Source: Procambarus clarkii (Eukaryota; Arthropoda; Malacostraca; Decapoda; Cambaridae). From it: a DNA stretch of 64,000 bases. The notes beneath the pieces were generated by a model that did not search any database, was not told the origin of the DNA, and saw only the letters and a program-made list of their open reading frames with translations. This document shows positions 55,128-64,000 of the stretch, one piece after another; the first letter of the stretch is position 1; each line of letters begins with the position of its first letter. The stretch lies in contig NC_091165.1 in NCBI RefSeq assembly GCF_040958095.1, positions 23,247,221-23,311,220 of the forward strand, written 5' to 3'. Position numbers and translations under genes: made by a program.

Positions 55128-55210
55128 TGACATGTTGACCAGACCACACACTTGAAGGTGAAGGGACGACGACATTTCGGTCTGTCCTGGACCATTCTCA
55201 AGTCGATTGT
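55128..55210 (+). mobile_element. MITE-P half element
   Basis: ATGTTGACCAGACCACACAC, TTGAAGGTGAAGGGACGACG, TTTCGGTCTGTCCTGGACC match one arm of 42825-43019. Confidence 0.82.
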
Positions 55211-56025
55211 ACAGAGTAATCTGACATATACAGAGAACAGTTGCACAGTACTGAACAATACCATACGCTGAACAATTGAACACAAGTCTTCATCGTCCAA
55301 CTAAATTAGCCAAGAACATTCGTTTGCTGACTGTCCCTAATGACGGTTAAATTCATCTTCATCTATCACGTTCTTACACAATAAAACATTTACATTTTAT
55401 GATAAAAAATGCAGTTTTAATTCAATTACCTTCCTGCCGCGAGGCGCTCCAAGCACCTCAGGTGTGGGGGGAAGGCACCCAGGAGTGCCAGACCTGCACA
55501 TAAAACTGGAATTTCATCTGTGAAGTGCAGAGCCTCCCCCCTCCCCCCTCCACCTTCCCCCTAAGCAGTTAATGGGAATTTAAATGCTGATATAGTTTTA
55601 TTATGATTCCCAACAGGGGCACAGATAGACGGGAGGGTGCTCTTCTGTCCGTCCACCTCTTCTCTTGTTTGTCTTCGTGTCTTTTAAATACGTTTGTGCA
55701 CCTGTCTCGTGTATCTGTCACTTTGTGTGCCCTTTTATTCTGTGTATTCTGGAAGGGAGGAGAGAGCGAGGTGCTCTAGTGTACCTCTAGCGGCTACCAG
55801 CGCACACTTCCACTCACCTCTAGCAGTTCAATCTAAGTCCAGCGTCTCCTGCCACACCCCGGAGCCACACACACACACATCCCGGCCGACGAGGAAACAC
55901 TGTTTCAATATCACTGCACCAGTGCAACTTGACTTGTGGCCCCCAACATGGCTTTTAGTAAGGTGGAAATAACCCTTCGCCAACTTACTCCTGTCGTTAC
56001 GTTAGGCTACGGGCGCTAATGCCAC
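55211..56025. other. Unassigned, partly GC-rich sequence
   Basis: GC-rich around 55430-55570 and 55760-55880. The frame at 55694-55972 starts with a hydrophobic stretch (LVYLSLCVPFY) but has no other support. Confidence 0.35.
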
Positions 56026-56157
56026 AGTTGCCAACTCTTGAATCTTGGGCTACTATTCACCTTAAACTCTTGAACCTTGGCCTACTATTCACCTTAAACT
56101 CTTGAATCTTGGGCTACTATTCACCTTAAACTCTTGAATCTTGGGCTACTATTCGCC
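56026..56157. repeat. 32-bp tandem repeat (CTTGAATCTTGGGCTACTAT)
   Basis: Four copies; the unit ends TCACCTTAAACT. Confidence 0.9.
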
Positions 56158-56498
56158 TCGTCACATCACTAACTTCCAAATTTAAATTCTGTGATCTGAA
56201 TGTGTTCATTGTCGTTAACAAGCCTTGTCTCATTATTATTGTCTAGTTCCTCTTCTTAATTATTTTTGTTGTGTTCAATGTTTATGTTATTTGATCGAGT
56301 ATTGTATCAGAGAGTGTAAGAATTTAACGAAGCCCTGGCTAACAAGAGAATATAAATTAGATTAATTTCGAATAATTGAACTAAAAATTATAATTAAGAC
56401 AAATAATAATGCTACACTGTGTCAATATACATTAGTGAGGCCGCTACACCCTCACCACACACACACATACACACACACAGACACCTGGAGGCTGGTAT
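56158..56498. other. Unassigned sequence with short CA words
   Basis: AT-rich, then a short CACACA patch at 56456-56480. Confidence 0.35.
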
Positions 56499-56642
56499 GG
56501 AGGTATGGAGGCAGACTCCATACAGTATCAAATGTAGATATGATAGAGCCCAGTAGACTCAGGAATGTGTACACCAGTTGATTGACAGTTGAGAGGCGGG
56601 ACCAAAGAAAAAGCTCCACCCCCTCAAGCACAACTAGGTAAA
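56499..56642 (+). mobile_element. LINE 3' end, second 3'-UTR subtype, no AC tail
   Basis: GAGGCAGACTCCATACAGTA, GTAGATATGATAGAGCCC, GATTGACAGTTGAGAGGCGG and CAAGCACAACTAGGTAAATA match 16023-16194 reversed. The terminal AC repeat is absent. Confidence 0.78.
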
Positions 56643-57137
56643 TACTCCAGCTGCTTCATCACACTTCACCGCCAGAACCCTGAGAGCCTCCACCCGACGC
56701 AAGTCATAGCGAGCTATCCCATTAGACGTTTACTCAAGTGACGCTCACGCCTCTCATTCTTTTCCGTTATCTGCAACACTAGTACGTTCCCTCTATAAGA
56801 GCCTCTCTCACGCTCATAATGAACCTCTTGGACTTCATGAATTCCCGACCAAGTCGACTAGGCCTACTTAAGCACTCGATCTCTCCTTCCACAACAAGGA
56901 AATACCAACAGTCATCATATACTCTCGGTCACACTCCTGCTCACTCACAGAATGCTTCCAGGCCGAGGTGTCGGGGGTCCCAGATGACGCCTGGACATGG
57001 TTGGAATATGAGGGGTGATCTCCGCGGACTAGCCATCATGATCACTGTTTGCCTTAACAACTACAAGCTCCTGTATTAACATAAGAGTAAACACACGACC
57101 ATTCACAGGTTAAAACAATCCCCCCACCACTTCCAAC
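56643..57137. other. Unassigned sequence with a TATA-like word
   Basis: CTATAAGAG at 56792 lies about 28 bp before ATG at 56819. The following 86-codon frame shows no known motif. I do not call a promoter. Confidence 0.3.
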
Positions 57138-57174
57138 CGCCGGTGAGCAGGACACGTCCGCCTGCTCACCGGCG
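57138..57174. repeat. GC-rich hairpin, 14-bp perfect arms
   Basis: CGCCGGTGAGCAGG and CCTGCTCACCGGCG with a 9-base loop. No T run follows, so it is not a bacterial-type terminator, which would be out of place here anyway. Confidence 0.85.
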
Positions 57175-57362
57175 CTCGACATTGGAGTTACCGCGGTATA
57201 GGTCACGTTTTCACTGTCATCAATATAAATATCATATGATATATCCGTCAATTTCCATCTTTTTTCTTTATTTTGATGCTCCTGTTCGTAGAGTGAGATT
57301 AGTTTATAATATTAGTATGGTGCTTGTAACGTAGGAATAGTTGGTAGTTTGTGTAAACTACC

Positions 57363-57530
57363 TGTAGACTAGGAATAGTTTGCACAATTTGTAAGATGTT
57401 AGCTGAATAGTAATAGTTTACACAATTTGTAAGATGGTTGTAAACAGCAAGAGTTTACACAATTTGTAAGATGCTTGTAGACTAGGAAGAACTTTATTTA
57501 TAGAACACAATTTGTAAGGTGTTTGTTGCA
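57363..57530. repeat. About 45-bp tandem repeat (TTTACACAATTTGTAAGATG)
   Basis: Four imperfect copies. The core ACACAATTTGTAAG contains a partial palindrome. Confidence 0.82.
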
Positions 57531-58318
57531 AAGGAATAATTTAAACGTTGATAAGACTGGTATAATGACCGCAGTAATAATTATTAATGCGGTCACTCGA
57601 AAGTAGCTGTTAACATTCATGTATTTGGGATCATTTTGAGTAGACATATTTTATGCTAGGGGTGAGAGCGGTCGGAGAACAGACTGGACATTATCAAATG
57701 TCCAATCTGAGTCTACCTTGTGTAGGCGAGTATGCGTACTGGTTCTGCCCTGCATGGGCCAGTAGGCAGGGCCATGCAGGGCCATATATATATGGTTCTA
57801 GATAGGGTACCCGGTGATGCCCCGTCTGTCTGTCTGTCAATTTGTGTCTCTCCCTGCAGGTTCCCTCTGCTTCTCCCCTTCCCATTCTCTCTCTTCCCGT
57901 GGGTAAAAGATGCTCGAGAAACATTCAGTCAACGTTACCGACGTTGATTCAATGTCGATAACAGGCTTATTGGTGTAAATATGATCTTTATATCGCACAT
58001 TATTAATAAAGAAAACAAACAAAAAATGTCGATAACAGCCATAAAATCTGTTTTAACACGCTATGAACAATCAAACCTTTATATCATACTTCATAGGAGT
58101 CGATAGAATCCGGAATGGAAGCCGGTCCTTCTTAAAGAGGGGGCATGGGGGTCGACCCCAATCACTCTATGACACTAACCATACAATTACAATCTCGAAC
58201 AATCCGATATTCTTTCATAGACATACATGTGTTATATCATATTTTCCATTTTATATTCATTTAAACATTATGTCTTGCTTGAATTACTCTCCACGTTAAC
58301 ACTGCCATATTCTTCCAG
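57531..58318. other. Low-copy-looking sequence, putative intron or upstream region
   Basis: No repeat family recognised. It ends in a pyrimidine-rich stretch and TTCCAG directly before the putative exon at 58319, with a TTAAC branch-like word at 58295. Confidence 0.35.
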
Positions 58319-58386
58319 GGTGGCGGAGCTGGGCACCAGGATGAAGGCCGCCATATTGCTCCTCGCAGCTTCCTCAGTCACCGCAG
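58319..58386 (+). CDS. Putative host-gene exon encoding a signal peptide (first coding exon)
   Basis: After a CATATTCTTCCAG acceptor the exon carries 22 nt of 5' UTR and an ATG at 58341 with A at -3. It encodes MKAAILLLAASSVTA plus the first base of the next codon, then a GTTTGA donor-like site at 58387. Length, basic residue 2, a run of I/L/A and small residues at the end fit a cleavable secretory signal peptide. Arthropod secreted proteins (cuticle proteins, proteases, lectins) often put the signal peptide in a short first coding exon followed by a phase-1 intron. I cannot see the next exon, so the family is unknown. If the donor is not used, the frame reads on to a stop at 58427. Confidence 0.5.
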
Positions 58387-58439
58387 GTTTGATACTCTCG
58401 CTTCTATTCTTACCATGTACTGTATAGATATTTTGTGTG

Positions 58440-59190
58440 ACTGAGGTACGATTGCATGTACGCTGCTACTCAAAGCTATATGGTGGTTTAGAGTGGCCAT
58501 ATGTGATGCTAAGATCCCCATCTCGCATGATGGGTTGTCACACAAAATTTTATTATTATTATTAACACTTTTAGGTACAGCTGCATTTGTGCAGCTACCC
58601 TAGACTATATGAAGGGGAGTACAGCGTGTCAAAAAGCTAGCTACGTGATGCTAAAAATCCCCATCACACAAGATGGTTAGTTATACAAATGCATGTGATG
58701 AATAGTCTGCACTGGCAGATTCTAGGTGCATTATGAGGATATCATCAACACAAGAGTGAATAAGGCAGCAGTGATACTAAAAGTCCCCATCTCGAAGGAT
58801 GGTTAATCATACAGGGCCATATGTTCAGTAGCCTGCACTGGCAAATTTTGGGTGCAATATGAGGATATCTTCAAGAACAGATACTTTATTCTTTATTCTG
58901 AGAGTGAATAAAGTTGCAAAGCTCCAGGTACCTCATGCCAATGGGTCTGAATGGTCTGATAATGGTGTGGGAGATCATGTCCCAGTTCCTGCTTACAGAG
59001 TTTGCACCTGGAGTGCTCAGGATTGGAAGATCCGTCACCTGTAGCCACCTGCCACAGGTAACGGTAACCCAAGCTGATCCTGGCAACCACTGTGTCGCAC
59101 AGTCTGGTGGACGTTACCACGCAATTGGTCAGCCAGCACTGGCAATATTTTGGTTGGAGTATGAGGCTATCCTGAAGCTAGCCTCATTCT
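58440..59190. repeat. Degenerate direct repeats of about 140 bp
   Basis: GATGCTAAGATCCCCATCTC (58505), GATGCTAAAAATCCCCATCA (58647) and GATACTAAAAGTCCCCATCT (58771) recur, as do GTCTGCACTGGCAGATTCTA (58707) and related words at 58830 and 59132. Possibly the non-coding end of a mobile element. The frame at 58914-59213 overlaps it and is not called. Confidence 0.6.
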
Positions 59191-59435
59191 CCATCTATTA
59201 CCCTAAATATTAGCAGCAAACAAACTGATCAGTCTTTCTTCGTTCCGTTCAAATAATATTTGTCACAGTCAAATAATACTAAATAATTGGCATGTCACTT
59301 TCTTATGCAATAGACACTGTGTAGACATTTACTATTACAATATTGTCGAAGACATTAAGTACATACTCATTCTGAGACCAGATGAAAGGCTTTGAAAGGC
59401 TCCTTATTATTCATCAGAATAAGAATAATAAGGGA

Positions 59436-59507
59436 TTGGCATAATGGTCCAGGACGGACCGAAACGTTGTCGTCTCCTCATCTTCTGGTGTGTGGTTTAG
59501 TCATCAG
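59436..59507 (-). mobile_element. MITE-P half element
   Basis: On the plus strand ATGGTCCAGGACGGACCGAA, ACGTTGTCGTCTCCTCATCT and TCTGGTGTGTGGTTTAGTCA is the inverted arm of 42825-43019. Confidence 0.8.
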
Positions 59508-59889
59508 TAATAATAAAGGAATTTATAATAATGAACAATTCGCCACTAATTTGGGATTCCTGTCCACACACTTTTAGCTGAAGTTAGAAAACTTTAAGAC
59601 TCCGCCACAGGAGAGATGTCCCAGGTCTGTTATCTTCTACAAGGTTCAAAAACTTCATACTCACCTTGTAGACTCTACAGGACAAACTATGACAAGAGGT
59701 GCAATAGGTGACTACCAGATATAGTTGTTTCTTTTGCACGAACAGAGAAATTTCAACAGTATTACAACCCGAAATACGAAAAGTAACTATAGAACACATT
59801 CTGGCAACAGTCAGGTGACAGTGGATGGTCACTTCATAAGAACCTAAGAACAAGGAAAGCTTCAGAAAGTCTGTTGACCCATACGAGGC
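59508..59889. other. Unassigned sequence
   Basis: Nothing recognised. The minus frame at 59584-59895 has no motif. Confidence 0.35.
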
Positions 59890-60080
59890 AGCCACTATTT
59901 AGTAGTAGTAGTAGTAGGCATCCATCAGTCTCAGGAGACTATGGAGTTGCACTCTGGTGTCGGCCTGTCTGGAGTGGCCTCACCAGGGCGCAAAGCCAGG
60001 GTAGGTTGATTCGGGGGAGAAGCTGTTACCCAGGCAGCAGGTCCCACCTCTCCACGGCGCTGAAAGTCTCCAATGGAAAC
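59890..60080 (+). repeat. Interspersed repeat with (AGT)n head (GGCATCCATCAGTCTC)
   Basis: AGTAGTAGTAGGCATCCATC, AGTCTCAGGAGACTATGGAG and CACGGCGCTGAAAGTCTCCA are words I recognise from interspersed sequence in many invertebrate genomes. AGTCTCAGGAGACT is a small palindrome. The element type is not known to me. Confidence 0.5.
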
Positions 60081-60548
60081 GCATACGCCAATACGATTGG
60101 TTCGAGCGAGGAACCACTATTTATATCCACCCAAAATCATTTGTATGTGTGTGAGTCTAGCATGCGCTTGAAACAAACCAGTAATCTCACGTATGTTAAG
60201 TTAACCGGTAATTTTGTTCCATAAATCATCAACTTTGTTTCTAAACCTGTATTTACCCAGGTCTTTCCTGAATTTAAATCTTATAAATGTATGGATAATA
60301 ACACAATATTATTCAATACAAATATAGAATTCCCACATTGCTATACATAAGTAAACATAAACAAGTGCTACCTTGCCAACTTCTAAATCATTATAGTGGC
60401 GTAAAACATAATGATATCGGATACTAAGGAGCAAACCGTTACATTTAATTTATCTTATTTATGGAGGAAAGCGGAGTAATGAATAGCGACCAAATAACAC
60501 ATGTATAAAGAAATATACATAAATAAACAAGCATTCACACACTACGTA

Positions 60549-60581
<33 letters not shown>

Positions 60582-61189
60582 AATGGCAACATGCATTAAG
60601 CCTCCTTATAATAATGGTCCCTGCAGCATAATGCATATACATATACCGGTATATATAAAAAAAAATATATATATATATAATATATATTATATACGCAAAC
60701 AAACCTTGTAATACTTTAGTTTACACGCTCTAAAGTGCTGGGAGCCGGCTGGCATAATTATGCTCGACGCTGAAGCAATATTCCAAGCTACGCTCTACAA
60801 CCTGCTGCCTCCCTTACCTTACCCAGATTATAAACTCAAATAGTTATTTACATATAAAATGAGTAATTTTTGCAAATTGGTAAAATTTCCAAGGGTGCTG
60901 GTTTACTTTCAGGAAACACAATGTTAATATGGGTTTACTAGATGTGCAATAATATTGACCGGAGAAAATGGATAAGGTTTCATGTATTCTCTTAATTAAT
61001 ACTGGCTTTTAAAACGGAAGGTGGAAATTTATATTATGTGGTATATAATTTTATTATCAGATTATTGCTGACGGTTCTTTTATCATTGCACACTTTTTCA
61101 AGTATAAATTTTGGACATTTGAGAATTGCAGATAGATATTGAAATGTTATGTATCTCTACAAATTAATATCTTTATTCTTTTTAACTAC
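60081..61189. other. Unassigned AT-rich sequence
   Basis: Contains (TG)n at 60551-60577 and a TATATAT patch at 60640-60690. No gene recognised. Confidence 0.35.
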
Positions 61190-61572
61190 GACGAAAGTTC
61201 ATTAGGTATAGTGCTGACATTCCTAATGCAACTGCAAGCTAAGAACTATTATCAGCTCATCTAAAGCCTGATCCTAGATACTTATTTAATGAGCTTATTA
61301 TTAGTTTTTCATTTGCAATAAACTTTATTCAGTGTTAATTTACACTCCTATTAGGTACATTACGAAGCCAGAGCTAGATGTGTAACAGAGCCTTTACACG
61401 GTCGCTTGGCTACATTTTACGCCTATGCACGTGTTAGGCGAACGTTTGAAATGAGTCTGTTTAGAAATGAATGAACGCTGGAGTGATTTTTATTTTTTTT
61501 TTAGTGGCAGTCAGTATGAGGCTTTTGATGACTGAGCGTCTTGTGTTGCAATTGACAACTTCTGATTGGCCA
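61190..61572 (-). pseudogene. Old 3' end of LINE J
   Basis: Plus-strand words TCATTAGGTA, CAACTGCAAGC, CAGCTCATCTAAAGCCTGAT, TTTATTCAGTG, TGAATGAACGCTGGAGTG and CTTGTGTTGCAATTGACAAC follow the same order as in the younger copy (61800-62280). It covers the 3' UTR and the last ORF codons, heavily mutated, same strand, just downstream of the younger copy. Confidence 0.72.
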
Positions 61573-61669
61573 CGAAGGCCCCCGGCATCTTTCCGGTTTT
61601 GACGGATTTCATGTATTGGGCAGTCTAACTAAAACAGGTCAAGACTTTAGATGAGTCTCCATGCACAGT

Positions 61670-61736
61670 TCTCTCTCTCTCCTTCTCTCTCTCTCCTTCT
61701 CTCTCTCTCTCTCTCTCTCTCTCCTTCTCTCTCTCT

Positions 61737-61785
<49 letters not shown>
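61670..61785. repeat. CT-rich run and poly(T), the poly(A) tail of LINE J
   Basis: (CT)n with CTTCTC variants to 61738, then about 47 T. On the minus strand this is the poly(A) end of LINE J followed by GA-rich target DNA. Confidence 0.92.
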
Positions 61786-61790
<5 letters not shown>

Positions 61791-64000
61791 AAGACTAGGA
61801 TTCATAAGGGATGCCTAATAACATACCTATTGAAACTGCAAGCAAGAGCTGTTATCCTACCTCAGCTCATCTGAAGCCTACACCTAGAAACTCATTTATT
61901 ACATAAGAGTATACTTTGAAACTAACACAATGGGAACTACCATATATTTAACTTATGTAAGCTAAGTTGAAACCTACTCCTAGATGCCCATTTATTTCAT
62001 GAGCCTGGTATTATTTGCTTTAGAAGGAATAGCCTTTATTCATTAAAAAACATTAAGTAACAATCAAATAAGGAACAGGATGAGCTTGTAGCCAGCTGTG
62101 TGCCAGAGTCTTCATGTGAACAGTTGACCTGATCTCCCGTGTATCAATCTGTTGAGCGAACAAGTTCCAGATGCGAGTAAGTCTCGGAAGGAATGAACGC
62201 TGATGGAGTGATGTTCTTGAGAATGGCACTTCCAGCATGAGACTGTTGAAGGTTGAGAGCCTAGTGTTACGAGTGGGAACTACTGGTACTCCACGGAGTA
62301 GGGCCAAGTGCGGAACTTTAAGGATGTTGGCCTTGTACATAACAGTAAGACCAACAACGTCCCGACGGTGTTGCAGGCTCTGATGTTCAGACCGTTCCCA
62401 CCTGACTTGGTCAAGACTAGAGATAAGCCTTCTAGCCCGTCTCTCCACTTTGTCCAACAGTCTGACGAAAGATGGGGGGCAGGCAATCCAGGAAAGGGGT
62501 GCATACTCAAGATGGGAGCGAACTTGAGCTTCATATAAGGTTTTGCAACCCTTGCTGTCAAGAAGATATGAGATGCGCCGTAGTGCTGTAAGTTTCCTGG
62601 CTGCCTTTTTAGCTAAGTTTACCACATGGCTCTTCATTGTCATTGAAGAGTCGAACTTCATTCCCAAGATGTCAAATTCTTCTGTGAACTCTAGGGATTT
62701 GCCACCCATTTGCAGTTCTGTCCGATTCGCCATGTGCAGTCTAGTTATCATCATCGCTTGAGTCTTCTCAGCCGCAAATGTGACCTGCCATCTCCTACCC
62801 CAGGTAGAAATTGCTGAAAGTTTGTGATTAATGATTCTTGCAGCAGTTAGCATTTCCTCCTTTCTGTATGTAAAGGTTAGAGTACAGTCATCAGCATAGG
62901 CTTGAGCTTCAGGAATGAGATGAAGAAGATCGTTGAAATAAACATTCCACAGCAGAGGGCCAAGCACACTACCCTGTGGAACGCTGGCACCAATTGAGTG
63001 GCTATCGGATTCTGCTCCATTGAGGACCACCCTTAGAGTCCGTTCTTGAAGGTAGTCTTTTAATAACACTAAGATGGAGCCTGCAATGCCTAAAGCTTGA
63101 AGCTTCACTGCTAGTCCAGAGTGCCAGACCCGATCAAAGGCTCCTGCTATATCTAGAGCAACAACACAGCTGATCTTGGACTCATCCAGTGACTGATGCC
63201 ACTTAGAGGAGAGATTTAGCAAAAGATCAGCAGCAGATCGGCCTTTTCTAAAACCATACTGTCGATCACAAATTAGCCGATGACGGTCAAAAAATGATGT
63301 CATTTGCTGAGCAATTAATGATTCTAGGATCTTGCCAGTAATGGAAAGCAGTGACACAGGTCTGTAGTTACCAACTACTGAGCGGCTCTTCTTTTTGTGC
63401 ACTGGAACAACGTCTGCCTTCTTCCATAAGGAGGGCCAAATTCCTTGAACTAGGCACAGTTGGAAGAGGCGCGTGAGAGGTGGAGCCAACAGGTCAGCGC
63501 AGCAGCGTAGTAGTCTTGGACTGACCTTATCTGGCCCCACAGCTTTGCTTGTGTCTAGCGTGTTAAGGAGATGGAGAACTTCAGCCTGATTTATAACCAC
63601 TTCAGTCAACTTAGACACAGTGCATGGGGCAAGATGTGGAGGCTGACGTTCAGGATCAGGGACCTGCATCTTGGAAGCAAAGTGGTTTGCCAGTAAATCA
63701 GCCTTCTCCTGATTGCTGGTTGCCACAGTACCATCTTCTCTGTTTAGAGGTGGGATTGTGTCCTCAGATGAGTACCCCTGCCGATCCTTCACCAGGGACC
63801 ACCAGACCTTGGATCCAACCCTTCCAGATGCAAGTTTTCTTCGAGTTTCGGATTCCCATCTGGATATAGCCCACTTTTGAACTTCTTTCATTATTCGACA
63901 AGATTGTCTATGAATGTTTCTGTTATGAGCAGAGGGATGCCGTTTAAATCTCCTCCAGGCCTTGTTTTTGGCTTCAGCTGCCATCCGGCACCGATATCCA
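61786..64000 (-). mobile_element. LINE J, poly(A)-tailed non-LTR retrotransposon, cut by the window edge
   Basis: A minus-strand element with RT ORF (62053 to beyond 63984), a 3' UTR of about 265 bp holding a partial internal duplication (CAGCTCATCTGAAGCCTACA versus GCTAAGTTGAAACCTACTCC), and a long poly(A). It belongs to a different lineage from copy A: the tail is A rather than AC and motifs differ. It is Jockey-superfamily-like; the clade is not resolved. Confidence 0.85.
62053..63984 (-). CDS. LINE J ORF2 reverse transcriptase, at least 643 codons, partial
   Basis: RT motifs in order: KAVGPDKVSPRLL (residues about 147-159), NYRPVSLLS (206-214), QYGFRKGRS (242-250), ALDIAGAFDRVWH (276-288), VPQGSVLGPLLW (335-346) and the catalytic YADD (363-366). 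The C-terminus has LEYAPLSW and SFLPRLTRIWNLF, common in LINE proteins. The frame stays open upstream of the first visible Met to the window edge (GYRCR before MAAEAK). That Met is therefore probably internal, and the endonuclease domain should lie outside the window. There is no stop inside, so it is possibly a young, once-active copy. Confidence 0.87.
   Translation of the reverse strand: MAAEAKNKAWRRFKRHPSAHNRNIHRQSCRIMKEVQKWAISRWESETRRKLASGRVGSKVWWSLVKDRQGYSSEDTIPPLNREDGTVATSNQEKADLLANHFASKMQVPDPERQPPHLAPCTVSKLTEVVINQAEVLHLLNTLDTSKAVGPDKVSPRLLRCCADLLAPPLTRLFQLCLVQGIWPSLWKKADVVPVHKKKSRSVVGNYRPVSLLSITGKILESLIAQQMTSFFDRHRLICDRQYGFRKGRSAADLLLNLSSKWHQSLDESKISCVVALDIAGAFDRVWHSGLAVKLQALGIAGSILVLLKDYLQERTLRVVLNGAESDSHSIGASVPQGSVLGPLLWNVYFNDLLHLIPEAQAYADDCTLTFTYRKEEMLTAARIINHKLSAISTWGRRWQVTFAAEKTQAMMITRLHMANRTELQMGGKSLEFTEEFDILGMKFDSSMTMKSHVVNLAKKAARKLTALRRISYLLDSKGCKTLYEAQVRSHLEYAPLSWIACPPSFVRLLDKVERRARRLISSLDQVRWERSEHQSLQHRRDVVGLTVMYKANILKVPHLALLRGVPVVPTRNTRLSTFNSLMLEVPFSRTSLHQRSFLPRLTRIWNLFAQQIDTREIRSTVHMKTLAHSWLQAHPVPYLIVT

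Noticed and set aside
55694..55972. 92-codon ORF with a hydrophobic start
   Set aside because: The hydrophobic part is short and Cys/Tyr-rich, the rest reads like non-coding sequence with CACACA; no supporting signals.
56792..56825. TATA-box promoter before an 86-codon ORF
   Set aside because: One TATAAGAG word is not enough; the ORF has no recognisable content and no clear initiator.
57138..57174. Rho-independent terminator
   Set aside because: GC hairpin without a T run, in a eukaryotic genome.
58914..59213. 99-codon ORF just downstream of the putative exon
   Set aside because: It overlaps degenerate 140-bp direct repeats and is probably mobile-element non-coding sequence.

Overview
This is eukaryotic, almost certainly decapod crustacean DNA, most likely from a freshwater crayfish (Procambarus-like). 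The inference rests on the type of sequence: very long AC, AT and AG microsatellites, many minisatellites, and interspersed elements that I recognise as typical of decapod genomes. These are tRNA-derived SINEs with CCCCGCGGCCCGGTCCTCG bodies, LINE 3' ends finishing in AGGTGAGTAC, and GGCCAGATTCACGAAG fold-back elements. There are no bacterial operons, CRISPR arrays, rRNA genes or credible stand-alone tRNA genes. Most long open frames are by-products of tandem repeats whose unit has no stop codon, and are often open on both strands.

Layout. 1-2.2 kb: a LINE fragment, an AC microsatellite and a 5'-truncated but open LINE reverse transcriptase (minus strand). 2.2-8.5 kb: microsatellites, 7/18/21/32/24/35-bp minisatellites, retroposon tails and a 500-N assembly gap (6838-7337). 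8.65-10.87 kb: a G-rich 15-bp minisatellite. 11-14 kb: largely unassigned. 14.1-17.95 kb: a head-to-tail train of LINE 3' pieces separated by AC microsatellites, all on the minus strand. 18-23.6 kb: satellites, including a 59-bp array whose copies look identical and a 21-bp array interrupted by another LINE 3' end. 24-43.9 kb: more simple repeats and minisatellites (36, 41, 27, 34, 25 bp), a triplet array, a decayed LINE, SINE and MITE remnants. 44.8-50.5 kb: a nested 410-bp fold-back element, two SINEs with target-site duplications, and a hairpin cluster. 52.4-53.8 kb: a dense SINE/LINE/microsatellite cluster. 54-61 kb: low-copy-looking sequence with the single best host-gene candidate, a short exon (58319-58386) encoding a signal peptide and ending in a phase-1 splice donor. 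61.1-64 kb: a second, poly(A)-tailed LINE, with an open reverse transcriptase frame running off the window, next to an older copy of itself.

The most interesting biology is the LINE family ending in AGGTGAGTAC(AC)n. Several 5'-truncated copies are bounded on both sides by AC repeats in the same orientation. This suggests either insertion into AC microsatellites or seeding of those microsatellites by the element tail. Two copies differ at only 2 of 225 compared residues, so the family may have been active recently. All of this is read by eye; no alignments or searches were run.
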